A stretch of 64,000 bases of DNA from Thalassovita mediterranea. GTDB lineage: Bacteria; Pseudomonadota; Alphaproteobacteria; Caulobacterales; Hyphomonadaceae. Location of the stretch: the NCBI GenBank assembly GCA_019448215.1, contig CP080408.1, positions 1,798,001 through 1,862,000 on the forward strand. Direction: 5' to 3'. Position 1 is the stretch's first letter. Each line of letters starts with the position of its first letter. Below are positions 1-7,357 of this stretch, piece by piece. The notes below the pieces were generated by a model. It searched no databases. It was not told the DNA's origin and saw only the letters and a list, made by a program, of their open reading frames with translations. The position numbers and the translations under genes were made by a program.

Positions 1-39
1 TGTTTTAGCCCCTCAGGGCAGAGCCGCTGCGCGGCGCCG

Positions 40-1278
40 CTAGTTCTTTCCCGCCTTTTTGTCGCGTCCCGCCAGTAGCCTCAACCGCAGTGCATTCAGC
101 TTGATGAAGCCTTCGGCGTCTTTCTGGTCATAGGCGCCGTGGTCGTCCTCGAAGGTGACGATCTTCTCGCTGTAGAGCGAGTAAGGCGATGAGCGGCCCA
201 CCAGGATGACATTGCCCTTGTAGAGCTTGAGGCGGACCTCGCCTTCGACATAGCGCTGGGAATGGTCGATGGCGGCCTGGAGCATTTCGCGCTCCGGGCT
301 CCACCAGAAGCCGTTATAGATCAGCTCTGCATATTTTGGCATCAGCTCATCCTTGAGGTGGGCCGAGCCCTTGTCGAGGCAGGCCTGTTCGATGCCGCGA
401 TGGGCCGTGAGCAGGATGGTGCCGCCCGGGGTCTCATACATGCCGCGTGACTTCATGCCGACGAAGCGGTTTTCCAGAAGGTCGAGACGGCCAATGCCGT
501 GCTTGCGGCCATACTCGTTGAGGGCGGTGAGAAGCGTCGCCGGGCTCATCGCTTCGCCATTGATGGCGATGGGGTCGCCCTTCTCGAACTGGACGGTGAT
601 GTATTCCGGCTGGTCCGGCGCGTCTTCCGGGGAGACGGTGCGCTGGTAGACAAAATCTGGGGTCTCGACGGCTGGATCCTCGAGCGCCTTGCCCTCTGAG
701 GAGGTGTGCAGCAGGTTCGCATCGATCGAGAAAGGCGCTTCGCCGCGCTTGTCCTTGGCGATCGGAATGTCGTGCTCTTCGGCGAAGGCGATAAGGTCGG
801 AGCGGGACTTGAAGCTCCAGTCGCGCCACGGGGCGATCACCTTGATGTCCGGGTTGAGGCCGTAATAGCCAAGCTCGAAGCGGACCTGGTCATTGCCCTT
901 GCCGGTCGCGCCATGACAGACGGCATCGGCGCCGGTGATGTCTGCAATCTCGATCTGGCGCTTGGCGATCAGCGGACGGGCAATCGAGGTGCCGAGCAGG
1001 TAGACGCCTTCATAGACGGCATTGGCGCGGAACATCGGGAAGACATAGTCGCGGACGAAGTCCTCGCGCACATCCTCGATGAAGATGTTTTCCGGCTTGA
1101 TGCCGAGCTTCAGCGCCTTTTCGCGGGCTGGCTCCAGCTCTTCGCCCTGACCAAGATCTGCGGTGAAGGTCACGACTTCTGCGCCAAACTCGGTCTGCAG
1201 CCATTTCAGGATGATCGAGGTGTCGAGGCCGCCGGAATAGGCGAGGACGACTTTCTTCGGCGCGTGCTTGGTAGCCAT
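40..1278 (-). CDS. argG: Argininosuccinate synthase
   Basis: Joins citrulline and aspartate in an ATP-dependent reaction to argininosuccinate, the penultimate step of arginine synthesis, in the cytoplasm. The P-loop-like ATP pyrophosphatase motif AYSGGLDTS is at residues 13-21 and the second family signature [14 protein letters not shown] at about 122-135. Length (412 aa) is normal for the family. I chose the ATG at 1278 rather than 1293 because a GGAG sits at the right distance before 1278 and the protein then starts MATKHAPKK. It stands alone here; argB, the other arginine gene, lies 52 kb away. No terminator is visible before the window edge. Confidence 0.97.
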   Translation of the reverse strand: MATKHAPKKVVLAYSGGLDTSIILKWLQTEFGAEVVTFTADLGQGEELEPAREKALKLGIKPENIFIEDVREDFVRDYVFPMFRANAVYEGVYLLGTSIARPLIAKRQIEIADITGADAVCHGATGKGNDQVRFELGYYGLNPDIKVIAPWRDWSFKSRSDLIAFAEEHDIPIAKDKRGEAPFSIDANLLHTSSEGKALEDPAVETPDFVYQRTVSPEDAPDQPEYITVQFEKGDPIAINGEAMSPATLLTALNEYGRKHGIGRLDLLENRFVGMKSRGMYETPGGTILLTAHRGIEQACLDKGSAHLKDELMPKYAELIYNGFWWSPEREMLQAAIDHSQRYVEGEVRLKLYKGNVILVGRSSPYSLYSEKIVTFEDDHGAYDQKDAEGFIKLNALRLRLLAGRDKKAGKN

Positions 1279-1366
1279 GGCTGTTTGCTCCATTGGGGCA
1301 GGGGGTCGGTCTGGCGCGCAACATATTCAAGTGCGCCTGCGGAGCAAGAGGATTGGGCTGAAGCCA

Positions 1367-1402
1367 CAAAAAAGCCCCGGCGTCCGGGCCGGGGCTTTGT
1401 CG
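1367..1402 (-). terminator. Rho-independent terminator after the GlsB-type gene
   Basis: A GC-rich stem with arms GCCCCGGC and its near complement GCCGGGGC is followed on the minus strand by a run of six T. It lies just past the stop of the stress membrane protein at 1423 and before argG, so it should end that transcript. Confidence 0.8.
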
Positions 1403-1422
1403 GTTTGTGTCTGCTGACCAGA

Positions 1423-1674
1423 TCAGGCGCGTTTTACGAGGCTGATCAGGAAGAGCAGGATACAGGCGCCGAGGAAGGCACCGATCAGATTTCCGATTAT
1501 ACCGCTAAAGCCAATGCCAAGCAGGCCGAAGATCAGGCCGCCGAGTACTGCGCCGACTATACCGACAATGATGTTGCCGAGGAGGCCAAAGCCGCCGCCG
1601 CGCATGACCTTGCCAGCGAGCCAACCTGCGACTGCGCCGATGATGAGCCAGATGAGAATTCCAACAATATCCAT
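1423..1674 (-). CDS. GlsB/YeaQ/YmgE-family small membrane protein
   Basis: An 83-residue glycine-rich inner-membrane protein of the transglycosylase-associated / YeaQ-YmgE family, linked in other bacteria to general stress; its molecular role is not known. It starts MDIVGILIWLIIGAVAGWLA and has about three short hydrophobic helices with GxxxG-type spacing. The start at 1674 is preceded by AGAAAGGA, a good ribosome site; the longer reading from 1713 adds residues that do not fit the family. It has its own terminator at 1367-1402 and is divergent from the VWA lipoprotein gene. Confidence 0.85.
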   Translation of the reverse strand: MDIVGILIWLIIGAVAGWLAGKVMRGGGFGLLGNIIVGIVGAVLGGLIFGLLGIGFSGIIGNLIGAFLGACILLFLISLVKRA

Positions 1675-1883
1675 TTCGCGTATCCTTTCTTGCCAGTTGT
1701 TCATGAAGAACACGCTGCAACCGGGACGAGTTCCGGCCGCCTCGAATTTGTCGGACGCCCGGCCTGCCCGAAGATCACCCCCTGATCACCGCGAAGCTGC
1801 CCCTTCATGGCCGCATTTGCGGGTGAGCTTCTGCTCCATCGGACTCCGGGGTGGGGTCCAAGGTCACTGGAGGAGATGATCGC

Positions 1884-2645
1884 ATGTTGAGAAAAGCGTT
1901 CCTGAGCGCGGCCCTGGTCGCAGGTTTTGCATTCGCTGCGTGCGCTGCACGTCCAGCCCCCGCGCCAGATACACCGCCAGAGCCGGAAGCGCCGAAGGCG
2001 GTCCATTCCTACATCCTGCTCGACCGGACAGGTTCGATGTCGAACCTCTGGGATGAGGCGCTGACCTCGGTCAACGCTTATGCCGCCGCTGTTGGCGAAG
2101 CAGGCGAAGGCGAGACGGCGCCGCTGGAAACGTCGGTTACGCTGGCGGTCTTCGATGCGCAGGATGGGCTTCAGTATGATGTGCTGCGCGAAAACGTGGC
2201 GCCAGACGACTGGCAGTCGGTCACCTCTGACGAGGTTTCCCCGCGCGGGATGACACCGCTTTTCGATGCCATCGGGCGTATCATCTCGACAGCTGAAAGC
2301 GACAATCCGGAAAAGGCCGTCATCGTGATCATGACGGACGGCCTGGAAAACTCCTCGCGGGAGATCACGCATGAAGGCGCGAAAGCCGCGCTGGACCGCG
2401 TTGAGGCAAAGGGCTGGGAAGTTGTCTTCCTCGGCGCTGATTTCGGCAAGTTCGACGATGCCGAAGCGGTCGGCGTGTCGGCTGCGCAAACCATGGCGGT
2501 CGGCAAGGGCACGATGGAAGAGTCGATGAACCGGCTGGCGGCGAAGTCACGCTCTTACGGCAGCGGCGCAGCCCCAAGCGTCGAATTCGACGCCGAGGAC
2601 CGCGCAATTGCCAATGAGGCCGAGGTGAAGGACCGCGATAACTAG
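1884..2645 (+). CDS. Von Willebrand factor A domain lipoprotein
   Basis: A 253-residue protein with a lipoprotein signal peptide ending FAAC (Cys20), then a proline-rich linker, then a VWA domain. The metal-ion-dependent adhesion site is DRTGSMS at residues 47-53, and a later MTDG matches the third MIDAS loop. It is probably anchored in the cell envelope and binds protein partners through a bound divalent metal; the partner is not evident. GGAGGAG lies just upstream of the chosen ATG at 1884; the in-frame GTG-side extension to 1851 has no signal. A strong terminator follows. Confidence 0.85.
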   Translation: MLRKAFLSAALVAGFAFAACAARPAPAPDTPPEPEAPKAVHSYILLDRTGSMSNLWDEALTSVNAYAAAVGEAGEGETAPLETSVTLAVFDAQDGLQYDVLRENVAPDDWQSVTSDEVSPRGMTPLFDAIGRIISTAESDNPEKAVIVIMTDGLENSSREITHEGAKAALDRVEAKGWEVVFLGADFGKFDDAEAVGVSAAQTMAVGKGTMEESMNRLAAKSRSYGSGAAPSVEFDAEDRAIANEAEVKDRDN

Positions 2646-2672
2646 GCCGCTCTATGTGGACCGAACTAACAT

Positions 2673-2704
2673 GCCCTCGCTGGTCGCAACCGGCGAGGGC
2701 TTTT
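2673..2704 (+). terminator. Rho-independent terminator after the VWA gene
   Basis: GCCCTCGC and GCGAGGGC form an 8-bp perfect stem around a 12-nt loop, followed by TTTT. It sits 27 nt after the VWA stop codon and before the convergent SdpI-like gene. Confidence 0.8.
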
Positions 2705-2711
2705 CCATTTA

Positions 2712-3416
2712 TCAGACCACGTAGTCTGCGCCTTCATTCCGGTCATTCGCATGGCGCCACACCCACCAGGAATAGGCGACGCCGAACAGGCTGACGCCGA
2801 GGACGAGACCGGTGAAGCTGAGCGCGAGCCAGATGCCCGTTATGGTGAAGGCGAGCACGATGCCGATAAGGCCTGCCGCAATGTAGAGCGGGCCAACAAG
2901 GCGGTGGGTCTTCTCCCAGGTATAGTCGCTGGTCAGCGTCCAGGGCGTGCGGATACCCAGGAAAAAGGATTTGCGCGTCTTTGGCAGGTAGTTGCCGATG
3001 ATGACGAACAGTACGCCGCACCCTGCAAGGACAAAGCGGACGAATTCATTGGAGTCCGTCGCGCCATTGGCACCGCGGATCATCATCAGGGCGATGCCCG
3101 CCGTCAGTGCCGCGAGCAGCACCATGCTACCCGCCCAGATTGCCGTATAGGCCTGCCGGCTGCGCCGGAGATTGGCCTTGAACGGGTCAAGATAAGGCGC
3201 GGCGGCGAGCAGAATTGAAGTAAAGATCGCGCTTGCGGGCAGAATGGCGAGGATAAGCAAGGCCTTGTCGCGCGTGGCGAAACCGTCCGCCTCTCCGCTC
3301 GGGCCCCAGTGAACCGGAATATCCACGCCTGATGGGAGGGCGGACCATGCCCAGACGAGCGTTCCCAGCATGGCAGCGATCGCCAGCCCCGACCATATCA
3401 AACCTGTCTTGATCAT
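2712..3416 (-). CDS. SdpI-family (DUF1648) membrane protein
   Basis: A 234-residue protein with about six membrane segments. The N-terminal part carries the DUF1648 pattern (IPVHWGPSGEADGFATRDKA) and the C-terminal part the SdpI pattern around FFLGIRTPWTLTSDYTWEKT. In Bacillus, SdpI gives immunity to the SDP cannibalism toxin and helps control its own repressor SdpR; whether this homologue protects against a toxin is unknown and no toxin gene is nearby. Its start overlaps the stop of the upstream ArsR-type repressor gene by 4 nt (ATGA), so the two are translationally coupled as in sdpRI. Confidence 0.88.
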   Translation of the reverse strand: MIKTGLIWSGLAIAAMLGTLVWAWSALPSGVDIPVHWGPSGEADGFATRDKALLILAILPASAIFTSILLAAAPYLDPFKANLRRSRQAYTAIWAGSMVLLAALTAGIALMMIRGANGATDSNEFVRFVLAGCGVLFVIIGNYLPKTRKSFFLGIRTPWTLTSDYTWEKTHRLVGPLYIAAGLIGIVLAFTITGIWLALSFTGLVLGVSLFGVAYSWWVWRHANDRNEGADYVV

Positions 3417-3709
3417 TCTGCGGCCTCCTTCATGTCGTCATCGCCATTGTCTCTGCCGATCAGAGCCAGAAGGGCGGCGGCGGCATCTTCAATCACGCTC
3501 GTATTCGCGCGGTAGATGATGCTGGTGCCGTGTCTTTCGGCTGTGATGAGATCGGCATCCTTCAGCACAGCCAGGTGACGGCTGACCGTTGGCCAGCTGG
3601 CGTCGAACGCCTCGGCAAGCTCGCCAGACGTGCGCGGCCCCTTGCGCAGCAGGTCCATGACCTGACGGCGGAGGGGATGTCCCAGAGCACTGAACACGTT
3701 ATTTGTCAT
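3413..3709 (-). CDS. ArsR/SdpR-type autorepressor
   Basis: A 98-residue winged-helix repressor. It begins MTNNVFSALGHPLRRQVMDL, close to the SdpR start, and the helix-turn-helix lies at about residues 25-55 with the recognition helix around SWPTVSRHLAVLK. There are no obvious metal-binding cysteines, which favours the SdpR type over metal-sensing ArsR. It heads a two-gene operon with the SdpI-like gene. The start codon lies only 3 nt from the palindromic operator and no ribosome site fits between them, so the message may be leaderless. Autorepression is inferred. Confidence 0.9.
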   Translation of the reverse strand: MTNNVFSALGHPLRRQVMDLLRKGPRTSGELAEAFDASWPTVSRHLAVLKDADLITAERHGTSIIYRANTSVIEDAAAALLALIGRDNGDDDMKEAAE

Positions 3710-3712
3710 AAA

Positions 3713-3745
3713 CGCTAATTAGCACAACTACTAATTAGCGATCAA
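3713..3745 (-). promoter_or_regulatory. Palindromic operator overlapping the sdpR-like promoter
   Basis: CGCTAATTAG (3713-3722) and its exact reverse complement CTAATTAGCG (3731-3740) are separated by 8 nt. Each arm is itself nearly palindromic around CTAATTAG, with centres 16 bp apart. Read on the minus strand, TTGATC (3740-3745) and TAATTA (3716-3721), spaced by 18 nt, make a plausible -35/-10 pair whose transcription start would fall at the ATG of the repressor. A repressor dimer bound here would cover the -10 box. The inverted repeat is seen directly; its use is inferred. Confidence 0.75.
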
Positions 3746-3826
3746 GCTAATATTCGCACGTTTCGTTGACACGGATAGCCGGGCTTCTCAGGTGCAGGCG
3801 AGATTCAGACTGGAAAGGGGCCGCAC

Positions 3827-4282
3827 ATGGCACTTCTCGCAGGCTTTCTCCTGGCGGCGGCACTGGGGATTTTCCATCACTTCGCCATCCTGTTCATACG
3901 CCTGTTCACGCCGCATCTCGGCGAGCAGAAGCATCGCGGCATCCTGACGGCGTTTCTTGGTTTGCTGACGGTGCACACGATCGAAATCATAGCCTATGCC
4001 GGTGCCTACAAGGTGATGATCGATGCAGGCTGGTGGGGCTCACTGAGCGGTGATTTCGACGGCAGCTTCTATGATCTGATCTATTTTTCGGGGATCAACT
4101 TCGCGACGCTTGGCTATGCGCAGGTATCCACCGATGGCGCGATCCGCATGGTGGCGATGATGCAGGCACTGGGCGGTTTCATGGTCATCACCTGGTCGGC
4201 AACCTTCATCTATACGATCTGGCAGGATGTCATCGAAAATCACTGGCGGTTGAACCCGGACGGGCAGGCGCCGCGCAAATAA
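3827..4282 (+). CDS. Channel-like membrane protein with altered selectivity filter
   Basis: A 151-residue membrane protein whose C-terminal half resembles the two-helix pore domain of small potassium channels (Ion_trans_2). A pore helix (FYDLIYFSGINFATLGY, residues 81-97) is followed by a final membrane helix at about 105-130. The filter reads TLGYAQ where potassium channels have TxGYGD, so the second filter glycine and the aspartate are missing. Two earlier helices span about 4-27 and 37-62. It is divergent from the repressor gene. It may conduct ions with altered selectivity or not at all. Confidence 0.65.
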   Translation: MALLAGFLLAAALGIFHHFAILFIRLFTPHLGEQKHRGILTAFLGLLTVHTIEIIAYAGAYKVMIDAGWWGSLSGDFDGSFYDLIYFSGINFATLGYAQVSTDGAIRMVAMMQALGGFMVITWSATFIYTIWQDVIENHWRLNPDGQAPRK

Positions 4283-4310
4283 AAAAGCGCCCCCCTGAAA
4301 GGGAGGCGCT
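4280..4310 (-). terminator. Rho-independent terminator after the PfpI-family gene
   Basis: On the minus strand AGCGCCTCCCT pairs with AGGGGGGCGCT (one U-G wobble) around a TTC loop, followed by at least six T. It ends the message of the gene at 4340-4915 and its T-run overlaps the stop of the convergent channel-like gene. Confidence 0.8.
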
Positions 4311-4339
4311 TCGGCTCGGTCATAGAGCGAGGGGATGTG

Positions 4340-4915
4340 TTACGCTGCGACCGATTTCTTTTGAGCTTCGTGCTTACCTTCGCAAAGCTCTTCGACGATC
4401 TTGTCGTTGAACGCGGGAAGATCGTCCGGGTTGCGTGACGTCACCAGACCCTTATCGACCACGACTTTCTCATCGCGCACGACTGCGCCTGCATTCTTCA
4501 GATCCTGCTGGATTGCTGCGAAGCCAGTCATCTCACGGCCTTCAACCAGGCCTGCAGAGATCAGCACTTGCGGGCCGTGACAGATCGAGAAGACTGGCTT
4601 GGCCTGCTCGAAGAATTTCGACGTGAAATCCAGCGCCTTCTGGCTCTGGCGAAGCGTGTCCGGGTTGAACAGGCCGCCCGGGATGAGAAGACCGTCGAAA
4701 TCGTCCGCTTTGACATCGTCGAGCGTCTTGTCGACACCGACCATGATGCCGTGTTCACGGTGCTGGTTGGCCTGAATTTCACCGCTCTTGAGCGACACAA
4801 TTACAGTCTTGGCGCCTGCATTTTCCAGCGCTTCTTTCGGGGAAGTCAGTTCCACTTCCTCAAAGCCGTCTGCGGCGAGAATGGCGACCGTTTTTCCTTC
4901 TGCTCTCTTGGACAT
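4340..4915 (-). CDS. DJ-1/PfpI-family protein
   Basis: A 191-residue type 1 glutamine-amidotransferase-like protein. The nucleophile elbow SICHGPQ places the catalytic Cys at 112 and the adjacent His at 113; the acidic residue on strand 1 is in ADGFEE (residues 15-20). Relatives include PfpI protease, YhbO and general-stress deglycase/chaperone-type proteins, so repair or removal of stress-damaged protein is possible but substrate is not predictable. An upstream AGGAGATAG-type site lies before the ATG. It is monocistronic with its own terminator. Confidence 0.9.
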   Translation of the reverse strand: MSKRAEGKTVAILAADGFEEVELTSPKEALENAGAKTVIVSLKSGEIQANQHREHGIMVGVDKTLDDVKADDFDGLLIPGGLFNPDTLRQSQKALDFTSKFFEQAKPVFSICHGPQVLISAGLVEGREMTGFAAIQQDLKNAGAVVRDEKVVVDKGLVTSRNPDDLPAFNDKIVEELCEGKHEAQKKSVAA

Positions 4916-5030
4916 ATTCTATCTCCTGAATTTCTAGAATTCTCTGTCAGAGCAGCCTTTCTGGCTGCACATCATACCAACGGCGCGGCGACGTCCTCGT
5001 TCCCGGCGCGACCTGTTTTAAAAAGCCGCA

Positions 5031-5492
5031 TCAAGCGGTCTCCTCCTTGTGGGCAAGGTCTTCAGCCAGGCGGTCTACAGAGGCGCGCTCGGTCAGCCGT
5101 CTCGCTTCATTGACGGCTTTCAGGAATTTGGCGGGTGCAGCCATGGTAGGGAAGTCGACCTCGCCTTCGCCGCGTCCCTCAATGTCCAGATTGCCAAACC
5201 CGAATATGCGGCCAATCACGCCCTGCTTCATGCTGGCGCCCTCAATGGCTTCGAGGGACATCTGATCGACATTTGCGGCTATAAACCCGGTCTTCTTGAC
5301 CAGCCGCCTGTCGGTGACGGCGAACTCGGTCGTGATCAGGCGGATCATTTCATAGATGAAATAGATGAAGCCGACGATCAGCCAGCCAAACAGGATGAGC
5401 GCGGCCCAGGCGCGTGCGTACCAGAGCCAGTGAAAGCGCCCGACCCGAACGAGCGTCTCGCCGTCATTCAGATGCTTCTCGATATAAGTCAT
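5031..5492 (-). CDS. PH-domain (YdbS/bPH2-type) membrane protein
   Basis: A 153-residue protein with a membrane hairpin at about residues 25-55, followed by a bacterial PH-like domain beginning TTEFAVTDRRLVKKTGF and containing the typical MSLEAIEGASMKQGVIGRIF strand-helix. The family sits in the inner membrane with the PH domain in the cytosol; function is unknown. I take MTYIEKHL at 5492 as the start because family members begin with this ExxLxxGE pattern; the open frame to 5558 adds an unrelated stretch. It is divergent from the HExxH protein gene at 5595. Confidence 0.8.
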   Translation of the reverse strand: MTYIEKHLNDGETLVRVGRFHWLWYARAWAALILFGWLIVGFIYFIYEMIRLITTEFAVTDRRLVKKTGFIAANVDQMSLEAIEGASMKQGVIGRIFGFGNLDIEGRGEGEVDFPTMAAPAKFLKAVNEARRLTERASVDRLAEDLAHKEETA

Positions 5493-5594
5493 GGCGGCGG
5501 TCTTCCGGTGATTGTAAGATTTGCTGACCAACGGGGGGCAGGACCAGACGTTCCGCAACTTGGCACGGGGTGGGGTTTCGGTCAGAACCCAGGG

Positions 5595-7268
5595 ATGATG
5601 CTGTTCAGACCCCTGCTCGTCCTTCTCGTCATGACGCTATTCGCCGGACTTGCCGTTGGCGAGACGAGCGAAGACGTAGAGATTCCGCGCGCTGACGTAA
5701 TGCTTGAGCGCCAGGGTGATGAGCTGGCGGCGGTATGGACGCTGGCCGAACCTGCAGAAAGCGTGAGCTTTGAGGGGTGGGTGGAGGCCGATGAGCGCAT
5801 CCGGCTCTGGATGCCGCAGGGCGATGGCTGGCAGTTCGACGGGACGGTCCTTGCTCGGGTGGACGGCTCCGCCTTTGAGAGTTTTGAGATGCGGCTCAAA
5901 CCTTCTGACCAATTCTATGATCGCAGATATGTCCCGGTGCTCCGAATTGGTGAGGCGGGCTGGACGGTCTTGAGCGAGGGGCTGTCGCTGAGCGGCTATG
6001 AGACCTTTATGGCCGCGAGCGGGATGGCGGATGGAGAGGTCTTCCTCGCCGCAAATGAGCGCCGCGCGAGCGGCGAAAGCGTCGCCGCGGCGACGGGTGG
6101 TTTCGTCTATATTGGCCCGGAAGATCACATCACCGAAGACCATGCCACCGTGATCGCGGGTCCTGATATTCCGGGCTGGCTGCGCGAGAAGTTCGTGGCG
6201 GATATCGACGCGGTCAGCGAGACACTGACAGACCGGTTTGCTGAGCCGCCACCTGCGCCGCCCGTTCTGGTCATGACTTATCGCGAAGGCGACGGGGCGA
6301 GCTTCAAGGGGAGCTCCCTTGGCCGTTTCATCACGCTGAATGTGCGCGGTTTCGAGCTTGACCCATCGGATGATGACTTCATGGGCCGGATGAAGAGCCT
6401 TGCCCTTCATGAAACGGTGCATGTGTGGATCGGGCAGCTCTACAGCTCCAGCGAGAATGCACAGCAGTCCTGGGTGCATGAGGGGGCGGCGGAATACATC
6501 TCCATGCGCGCCGGGATGGATGAGGCTCAGCTGCGTGCCGACATTGAAGAGAAGATCAATCAGTGCCAGCGCGCGCTGGTGCGTCGGCCTTTGATCGCGA
6601 CACGCTATGGCAGCCGGGGGCGGGCGCCCTATGATTGCGGCGCACTGGTCCAGCTGATCGCCGAGGCAGCGTCGCGTGAACATGGTGGCGGCGATATTCT
6701 GGACATCTGGAAGGATGTGTTCGCCCGCACCGGAGAAGACCGCACTTTCGATTCAGCGACCTTCAAGGCGGCGGCGAGCGAGGCTGGCGGAGAGGCCTTT
6801 GCTCGCCGGATGGACATGTTTGCTGAGGGCATGGACGCCGAAGAGTGGAGCGGCTTCCTAATTGGCCTTTCGAAGATCGGGGTTGAGGTAGAGCTTCTGG
6901 CGCCGACCGACCCTCATCCTGATGATTTCCAGCTAGCAGCGGCCGCCCTTGGCGCGCTGCAGCGGGATGTCTGCCAGAACCAGGTTAGCCTCTATCAGCG
7001 CGAAGACCATTACTGGACCGATATCAGCGAGCATTGCGGCGGCCAGCTGCCCGGCAACCCGCAGCTGAGGCGGCTTAACGGTGTCGACCTTATCGACGCG
7101 CCGGGCGCGGCCTATGCTGAAATGCGGCGCGCGTGCAGTTCTGGCGAAGCCATCGTCCTTGGCCAGCTGAATGGCGAGGAGCTGGCGCCAATCTCCTGCG
7201 GCGAGTGGATGACCAACCTTCCAGCATTGGCGGTCGTTCGCGCGCTTCCTGAGCTCCCTCAGCTCTGA
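5595..7268 (+). CDS. Secreted HExxH-type putative metallopeptidase
   Basis: A 557-residue protein with a signal peptide (MMLFRPLLVLLVMTLFAGLA). Near the middle, LHETVHVWIG carries HExxH (His272 to His276), and about 20 residues on, WVHEGAAEYIS supplies a third Glu ligand, the gluzincin layout of M1/M61-like peptidases. No other peptidase domain could be named, so the family is uncertain. It should act in the periplasm or at the outer membrane. The open frame runs on upstream to 5049 but that part is the antisense of the PH-domain gene; the ATG pair at 5595/5598 opens the signal peptide. Confidence 0.7.
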   Translation: MMLFRPLLVLLVMTLFAGLAVGETSEDVEIPRADVMLERQGDELAAVWTLAEPAESVSFEGWVEADERIRLWMPQGDGWQFDGTVLARVDGSAFESFEMRLKPSDQFYDRRYVPVLRIGEAGWTVLSEGLSLSGYETFMAASGMADGEVFLAANERRASGESVAAATGGFVYIGPEDHITEDHATVIAGPDIPGWLREKFVADIDAVSETLTDRFAEPPPAPPVLVMTYREGDGASFKGSSLGRFITLNVRGFELDPSDDDFMGRMKSLALHETVHVWIGQLYSSSENAQQSWVHEGAAEYISMRAGMDEAQLRADIEEKINQCQRALVRRPLIATRYGSRGRAPYDCGALVQLIAEAASREHGGGDILDIWKDVFARTGEDRTFDSATFKAAASEAGGEAFARRMDMFAEGMDAEEWSGFLIGLSKIGVEVELLAPTDPHPDDFQLAAAALGALQRDVCQNQVSLYQREDHYWTDISEHCGGQLPGNPQLRRLNGVDLIDAPGAAYAEMRRACSSGEAIVLGQLNGEELAPISCGEWMTNLPALAVVRALPELPQL

Positions 7269-7357
7269 GACCGCGCTGCCTGTGGGCAGGCACTCGCTTT
7301 TATGGGCCAAGGCGTGTAAAGCGCGCCCCATACAAGACTTGAAAGCCTTATCCTCCC

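Noticed and set aside
706-1785. 359-residue plus-strand frame
   Set aside because: It runs antisense through argG and the GlsB-type gene, both clear.
5049-5594. N-terminal extension of the HExxH protein
   Set aside because: The first 182 codons are antisense to the PH-domain gene; the signal peptide begins at 5595.
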